Shown: one piece after another, positions 59,458-64,000 of the stretch
Layout: each line of letters starts with the position of its first letter
Numbering within the stretch: position 1 is the stretch's first letter
NCBI RefSeq assembly: GCF_000005505.3
Contig: NC_016133.3
Location: forward strand, 40,637,237-40,701,236
Source: Brachypodium distachyon
Taxonomy: Eukaryota; Streptophyta; Magnoliopsida; Poales; Poaceae
Length of the DNA: 64,000 bases
Direction of reading: 5' to 3'
The notes under the pieces: model-generated
Databases searched by the model: none
Seen by the model: only the letters and a program-made list of their open reading frames with translations
What the model was told of the DNA's origin: nothing
Program-made: the position numbers and the translations under genes

Positions 59458-62249
59458 CTGACCGGTCAAAGTGCCCAATGATAGGCCACTCCGGCCCTCA
59501 GCTGTACCACACCACTCGTCCCACTCTCTCAACAAAGGGTGATAAAAAAAAGTCTGGTGTTCTCGATTGCAACGACTGTGTAAAGGGGGAACCAAAAAGG
59601 AAGGAATTTTGACATGGCAAGAAGTGGGAGAGCAATCCAAGAAGTTGATGAATAAAGAGGTGAGGTTAAGGTACTGAGGTTGACAACACCTAATCCCTGA
59701 GCTTTTCTGCGTGGGAACCCAGCAGCTCTGGTGTGCCCCAAAAGAGCAAAACAAAGCAAAGCTTTGTGAGACACAAAGCTAAATGTGATTGGATGATCAA
59801 GCTAGGTAAAGCAGTTGCTGATGGGACATGAGTAGGCAAGAAGTGCATGAACTAGGCACTGACCTGCAGTAGTTGTATTTCTTTTCTTTCTTTTTTTCTT
59901 TCTTCATTAGATTTGTTTATTTAAGAGAGTTGGGGGAGGAACAATCATTTTATGATCAAGAATGATCATCCAAGTGAATAAGATAACATGGAACGAGAAA
60001 AATGAAAAAAAAGGGGCAAAACCCAGAAAACGAGGGAGAAGGGTTTCCTGAATCTGTAATCAACAGTGTTTGTTTTATCATTTGTTTTTCGTTCTTTGTA
60101 TATTGGCCTGCCTGCCTATATTGTTTGACTGCCGGTCTGCTTTAAAGACCATGAGCATGGCTTCCCTAGGAAATAAAAGATGGGGACCCTGTCAGGAGGA
60201 ACCTTGGGAACACGGGCTTACAATAGTGTGAGCATCTGTCTCATTGTCGAGTTTAGTAAGTGTCCCTGGTTTTTATGCTCGGAAGGGCTATCAAGAATAC
60301 CAATAATCAAACTTCTCATCCCAATTAGAGCTTGATGAGTTATATATCATCTGAACTATGCATCATAGGAATTAGACAACCCAATTCTAGGGTTTAAAGG
60401 CTTCGATATGAAAAAAAAATTCGAAGGATCGAAATCCTCCAAACAATCTATGAGAAATCCTGTGATCCAATTAAAAAGACCCTTACTAAGCTAAGCTGGT
60501 CACAGGATTCACATTGTTCTCTTTATCTCATACTCCTTAGTTCGTCGATCTCTCATGAGCACAGTACAGACCACGTAATCAGCTGTTGTACTGTTCGTCA
60601 GAAACAGAAGAGGAATTGTATATTTCAGGCTTTCAGCCGGGCACTTGAAATTAACAAAAGGCGCCCCACCGGGCTATGAAACGAAAGCCCGTGCCACGGG
60701 CTAGGGACTGTTCCTAATCATGCCGATTCTCCGGCAGCCCTCTGTTCGAGATGCAAGCCCTAGCTCCATGATTTACCAGTAGCTAGATCGGCATATATAT
60801 TGGAGATGTTGGACAGACATGCACGAGGTGTAGGCGCCTAGCTAGTACCAGATTAATCTACGCGTGCATTCACCGTAATGCCATTTATAACTTGCTCTGC
60901 TTTGCTTCACGCAGGACTGACCGCCACATGCACACACACATTTCTAAATTCTAATTCGAGATTCTAGTTCTAGCTAGCTCTCAACTTTGCACGACTGAGT
61001 AATATGCATGTGATCTCTGATTCCCTGATCTGATCTCGGCTTCACCCAACGTACAATTGGCAATTGCTGCGGTTAGCACGCAGAGAGAATCGATTTACTT
61101 GGACTGACCGGGCTCGTCTTTCTCTGCTCTTTTTCTGCAGGGCAGGATTTAACACGCGCGTGCTGAAAGGTTTTGTGTTAGTAGTAGTAATCCCGTGCGT
61201 GTCCTCAGTCCTCTGGAGTAACGAATCGACGACGAATATCAAGGTAAGGCACGTACGTACAAGGGCAAACCACCCCCGTACGTAGTCCCCAGCAAATGGC
61301 ACACACGCGAAAAAGCAGGAGACCAAGACGTGTAAAGAGCAGAAAGACCCGGTTGCCGATTACTCTACCAGCTTTCCCCCCGGTGGTAGAGTATTTTTCA
61401 CCGGCCGACACCGTGCGATGCGATGCAGCCTGCCAGTGCCAGTAGTGCCTCAGTGCCTGGCTCCAACCGTAAGTAATTCGTTTTTCTGATCTGCGGCGGC
61501 GGCAGGAGGAGTTAATTAAGCATTTCTGGCTGGGATTACCGGGTGATTCAACAGCAGTGTCAGGACGGAATCGCGCGTCGAGACAAGGGCGGCCGGGGTA
61601 AAGGCTCGTTGGTTGGGCGCGTGCGTCCAAGGCACGGTGCTGACCACCGCCACCGGTGCGAGGGATGCCTCTTTGGAAATTGTTGGTCTGTCAAACACAA
61701 ATTTGGACAGCGAAAATAAGTCGTGCATTTCGAAACGAACTACAGTACCTTGGTCATACCAATGACATCAATTCGATGATGTCGAAACCCCAGAAATCCC
61801 CCACACAGTAGGCTCCACATGCAAGCGACTGTCATCGAGTGGTTCCTTCTGCTATGCTAATCTGCTTTGATCTCCGGCCAATCAAGGGATGGAAGCTGCC
61901 TTGATCGGTCGAGCCATCATGATTCCATGACACACGGGGCACTGCGCGCAAAAGAAACAATTAGGCACGGGGACCCGGCCTGCTTGGAATAGCAAGGTCG
62001 CCGATCGACAGAGAGCTAAGCTAATGGTCATGGAGGACACGGCCATATGCGATCGAGTCGATCGTGCGCGTGTGATGATCATCTCGGCACGGATGGGACG
62101 AGATATTGGGGTGCAAATCATTGCCCTGAGATCAAATCGTTCTTCTCCGGTGCACCAGAGATCCAAACGCAACCCACGCGCGCTCGTGCATTACACGTAC
62201 GTGCCCCATCTTTCTTCTTCGGTGCATGTGTGGAGGGAGATCGATGTAG
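59458..62249. other. Intergenic after the D-cyclin
   Basis: It begins with the cyclin 3' untranslated region. The remainder is AT-rich to 60600 and mixed afterwards, with no supported gene. The frames at 61042-61630 and 61882-62172 are unrecognised. Confidence 0.4.
59651..59656 (+). terminator. Polyadenylation signal of the D-cyclin gene
   Basis: AATAAA about 195 bases after the stop codon, in the expected place for a plant 3' untranslated region. Confidence 0.5.
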
Positions 62250-62446
62250 TGTTGAAAAATTAGGTATTTTCAATGAATATTTAATCCAAAAAATTATGAC
62301 TAAAAACATGCAGCATATTATGTCATCGAAATTAGACAAACTAAACAGCAACGCAAAGCGATGAAATTCGTCTAATTTCACAGCATGCATAATACAACTA
62401 CTGAATAAAATTAACAAGAAAAGGCAGGTTATGTACGATAAGGTAC

Positions 62447-62681
62447 CCTTCTCCTGAGTTGGTTCCTTGTTGATGGATTTGTTGAAGTCAGTGACGAGTC
62501 CAGCGGCGTCGATGTTCACGCCGGCTGCAGCAGCCGACCTGGCAACCTCCTGGGCAGCAGTAGTCGCCCGTTGTTCGATCTGCTGCTGTGCTTGGAGTTG
62601 AGCAGCCTGCTGTTGCTGAGCTTGAGCGGCAGCCTGAGCCTGAGTGGCAGCCAGAGTCGCAGGATCACCGTTGTTGACCAT
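62447..62681 (-). CDS. Gag-like N-terminal open frame inside the LTR
   Basis: An ATG at 62681 opens a frame that stays open to 62118, past the LTR end. It begins MVNNGDPATLAATQAQAAAQ and continues Gln/Ala-rich, then RSAAAAGVNIDAAGLVTDF and NKSINKEPTQEK. A possible 5' splice site AAGG|GTACCT at 62447/62446 would close it as a first exon of about 78 codons. It lies downstream of the LTR TATA box, where the 5' LTR copy would place it at the front of the element's mRNA. I infer a gag leader exon; the protein has no named domain and the splice is a prediction. Confidence 0.45.
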
Positions 62682-62929
62682 GGTGATGAAGAAGCCGACG
62701 AGGAAGGGACGTGATGAAGCGAGCAGTCACGTAAGAACGCTCACCAAAAACCTTATCGACCGTCTCCCGGGAAGGATCTCAAAGGTCGGGGTTCCGGAGG
62801 CCTGCTCTCCCGGCGAGCTGTGCACGCAGCCGACGGGATGGAGTAGCAGAAGGCAACGAACAGGGAGATTGGATCATGGGTGCAACGACGGATTTTTTGG
62901 CGTATTTCTTCTGAGGCCGGGAACGTCTT

Positions 62930-62938
62930 ATTATATAG
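62930..62938 (-). promoter_or_regulatory. LTR promoter TATA box
   Basis: CTATATAAT on the minus strand inside the LTR, about 250 bases upstream of the gag-like ATG. It divides U3 from R. Confidence 0.6.
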
Positions 62939-62959
62939 GCACGCATGCGGACGTCTTAG

Positions 62960-63110
62960 GAAACCATCAATTTAGGAAACATTCAGTTTAGCAAACCACC
63001 CGACGTTGATTTAGGAAACAAACGGACGTTGATTTAGGAAACCTTCGGTTTAGAAAACCAACTGACGCTGATTTAGGAAACCTTCGATTTGGAAACCAAA
63101 GCCGACTCCG
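62960..63110 (-). repeat. U3 short direct repeats
   Basis: On the plus strand TTGATTTAGGAAAC, GATTTAGGAAACCTTCGGTTTAG and GCTGATTTAGGAAACCTTCG recur about every 20-45 bases, with weaker versions (ATCAATTTAGGAAAC, TTCAGTTTAGCAAAC). The array lies just upstream of the LTR TATA box, the usual place for enhancer-like repeats. Confidence 0.75.
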
Positions 63111-63261
63111 CAATTATCGGGATTTGTTACGCGTCCGCAACATATTCCAACTGCCAAAAGAATAAGCAAAAATCCGGACCGACCGACTCGATGAATGGGC
63201 TTTTGAGATTTTCCAGGAATTTAATTTAGTTTAGGCGTTTCCGTTATCCTAAATTTTAACA

Positions 63262-63812
63262 ATCCCCCACAATATCTCATAAGCACATAAGAATGCCGTT
63301 GATCCAAAACTCTGTTTTTGATATACCAACGTTTCAGTGGAGACCGGTTAAGGTTAAACATCCACCTAAACAAATAGCTACACTCATGCACAACTGAACA
63401 ATGGACAAGACCTTAAATTGTCAGTTTTCTATGTTAAAACTTCAATAAGTTGTTGTCTGGTACAGGGTTGCCGAAAGCTACCCCGCGGTGTGGAGCATAT
63501 AAGTCATTCTCCAGACCTTTTTCATGAGCTTACTAGAGACCACCCAAATCTCATAGACTGCGACCAACAGTCAGGTTCATATAGGTGTGTTCTTTCGAGA
63601 CTACTCTGTACGACAGTATCTCTCTTGCAAATTAATGCAACGCATCGGAACATATTAAGTTGAACAACCTACCCTACAGCATACGAGAGTAATGCATCGT
63701 CAACGGAGTGGGATAAGGAACGTACACTCTTCTCAGTTATCCTCTGACTTGTTTCCCAGGTCCTACTTCACGGGATCTCCGATCACATAGGCTGGTTTAC
63801 CGCCATGGTAAC
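63262..63812 (-). other. Internal region between pol stop and 3' LTR, with polypurine tract
   Basis: Non-coding internal sequence of the Copia element. The polypurine tract (GTGGGGGAT on the minus strand, about 63262-63270) touches the LTR start. Phrases such as CTCCGATCACATAGGCTGG, just before it on the plus strand, are familiar from grass Copia elements. Confidence 0.7.
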
Positions 63813-64000
63813 TCACGTGGGTCGCAACCCCATCTCTCTTGATGCAGATTCTATCACATTCCTTGATAGACCCTTCGTAAAAGGATCTGTCAGATTTTTA
63901 GCCGTTGGGATACCCCAATGCTATTATTTCAGAATTTCTCATTGCTCTGACAGATTTCAGACGTCTTTTGACGTGTCTTGATGACTTCATGTTGTCTTTA
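63813..64000 (-). pseudogene. Copia polyprotein C-terminus (RNase H end), frameshifted and cut by the window edge
   Basis: The minus strand reads KDNMKSSRHVKRRLKSVRAM, then RNSEIIALGY in one frame and, after an apparent 2-bp loss near 63911-63914, TAKNLTDPFTKGLSRNVIES and MGLRPT in another, with a stop at 63815-63813. The ADPFTKGL-type motif and MGLRPT end are diagnostic for the end of Copia pol. The rest of pol, the 5' LTR and gag lie to the right of the window. Confidence 0.82.

Larger units (their letters stand above)
62250..63261 (-). mobile_element. 3' LTR of a Copia retrotransposon
   Basis: Read on the minus strand, the LTR starts TGTTAAAATT at 63261, right after a GTGGGGGAT polypurine tract, and ends AATTTTTCAACA at 62250. 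TG...CA ends with inverted TGTTRAAAA are typical. The length is 1,012 bp. The U3 part has repeats of GATTTAGGAAACC, and a TATA box lies at 62930-62938. The base before the LTR end is preceded by TGTAG (62245-62249), the expected 5-bp target site; its partner copy is beyond the window. Confidence 0.82.

Noticed and set aside
58783..59754. 323-codon minus-strand frame
   Set aside because: It is antisense to cyclin exons 5 and 6 and shows no domain; the sense exons are well supported.
61370..61440. A GGTGGTAGAGTA stretch resembling a tRNA D-arm
   Set aside because: No anticodon arm, T arm (GGTTCGAATCC) or acceptor pairing could be found around it.
1..64000. Bacterial defence systems, CRISPR arrays or phage-like clusters
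   Set aside because: The window is intron-bearing plant DNA; no array of regular repeats with spacers and no bacterial gene neighbourhood was seen.

Overview
This window is plant nuclear DNA, almost certainly from a grass and probably from the Pooideae (Brachypodium or a relative). The evidence is split genes with GT-AG introns, very GC-rich first exons next to AT-rich introns and spacers, Stowaway elements with CTCCCTCCGT-type ends, and proteins that read like rice and temperate-grass orthologues. The species is an inference. There are no bacterial operons, CRISPR arrays or phage genes, and I found no tRNA or rRNA.

Layout. 1-164 is the end of a Gypsy-like LTR. 2713-3547 (+) is a two-exon bHLH transcription factor. 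6037-6537 (+) is a secreted proline-rich cell-wall protein. 7408-9471 (-) is a six-exon IMPACT/YigZ-family protein with a probable organelle transit peptide. 9811-13551 is a PIF/Harbinger DNA transposon whose two genes are both broken. 13847-17416 (-) encodes subunit d of mitochondrial ATP synthase in five exons; its second intron carries a 1,025-bp Mutator-type insertion with a perfect 9-bp target duplication. 20560-27551 (-) is an eleven-exon MYND-type ubiquitin protease (UBP15-19 clade). 41098-42090 (-) is an intronless mitochondrial dicarboxylate/uncoupling carrier. 57335-59457 (+) is a six-exon D-type cyclin closest to CYCD4;1. From 62250 to the right edge lies the 3' LTR and pol terminus of a Copia retrotransposon on the minus strand; the rest of it is outside the window.

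The seven host genes are not an evident pathway. Two concern mitochondria (ATP synthase d, dicarboxylate carrier), and the IMPACT-like protein may also be organellar. Others concern growth control (bHLH, D-cyclin, UBP15/16-type deubiquitinase). The spacers are mostly small DNA transposons, diverged tandem duplications and GC-rich non-autonomous elements. The stretch 28-41 kb has no convincing protein gene.

Exon borders were derived by hand from GT/AG sites and from reading-frame continuity, so they are predictions. The best candidates for a second look are the gag-like open frame inside the Copia LTR, the Pack-MULE-like insertion in the ATP synthase intron, the damaged but nearly complete Harbinger element, and the long inverted repeat at 29.1-29.5 kb. 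I did not see a convincing new biological system.
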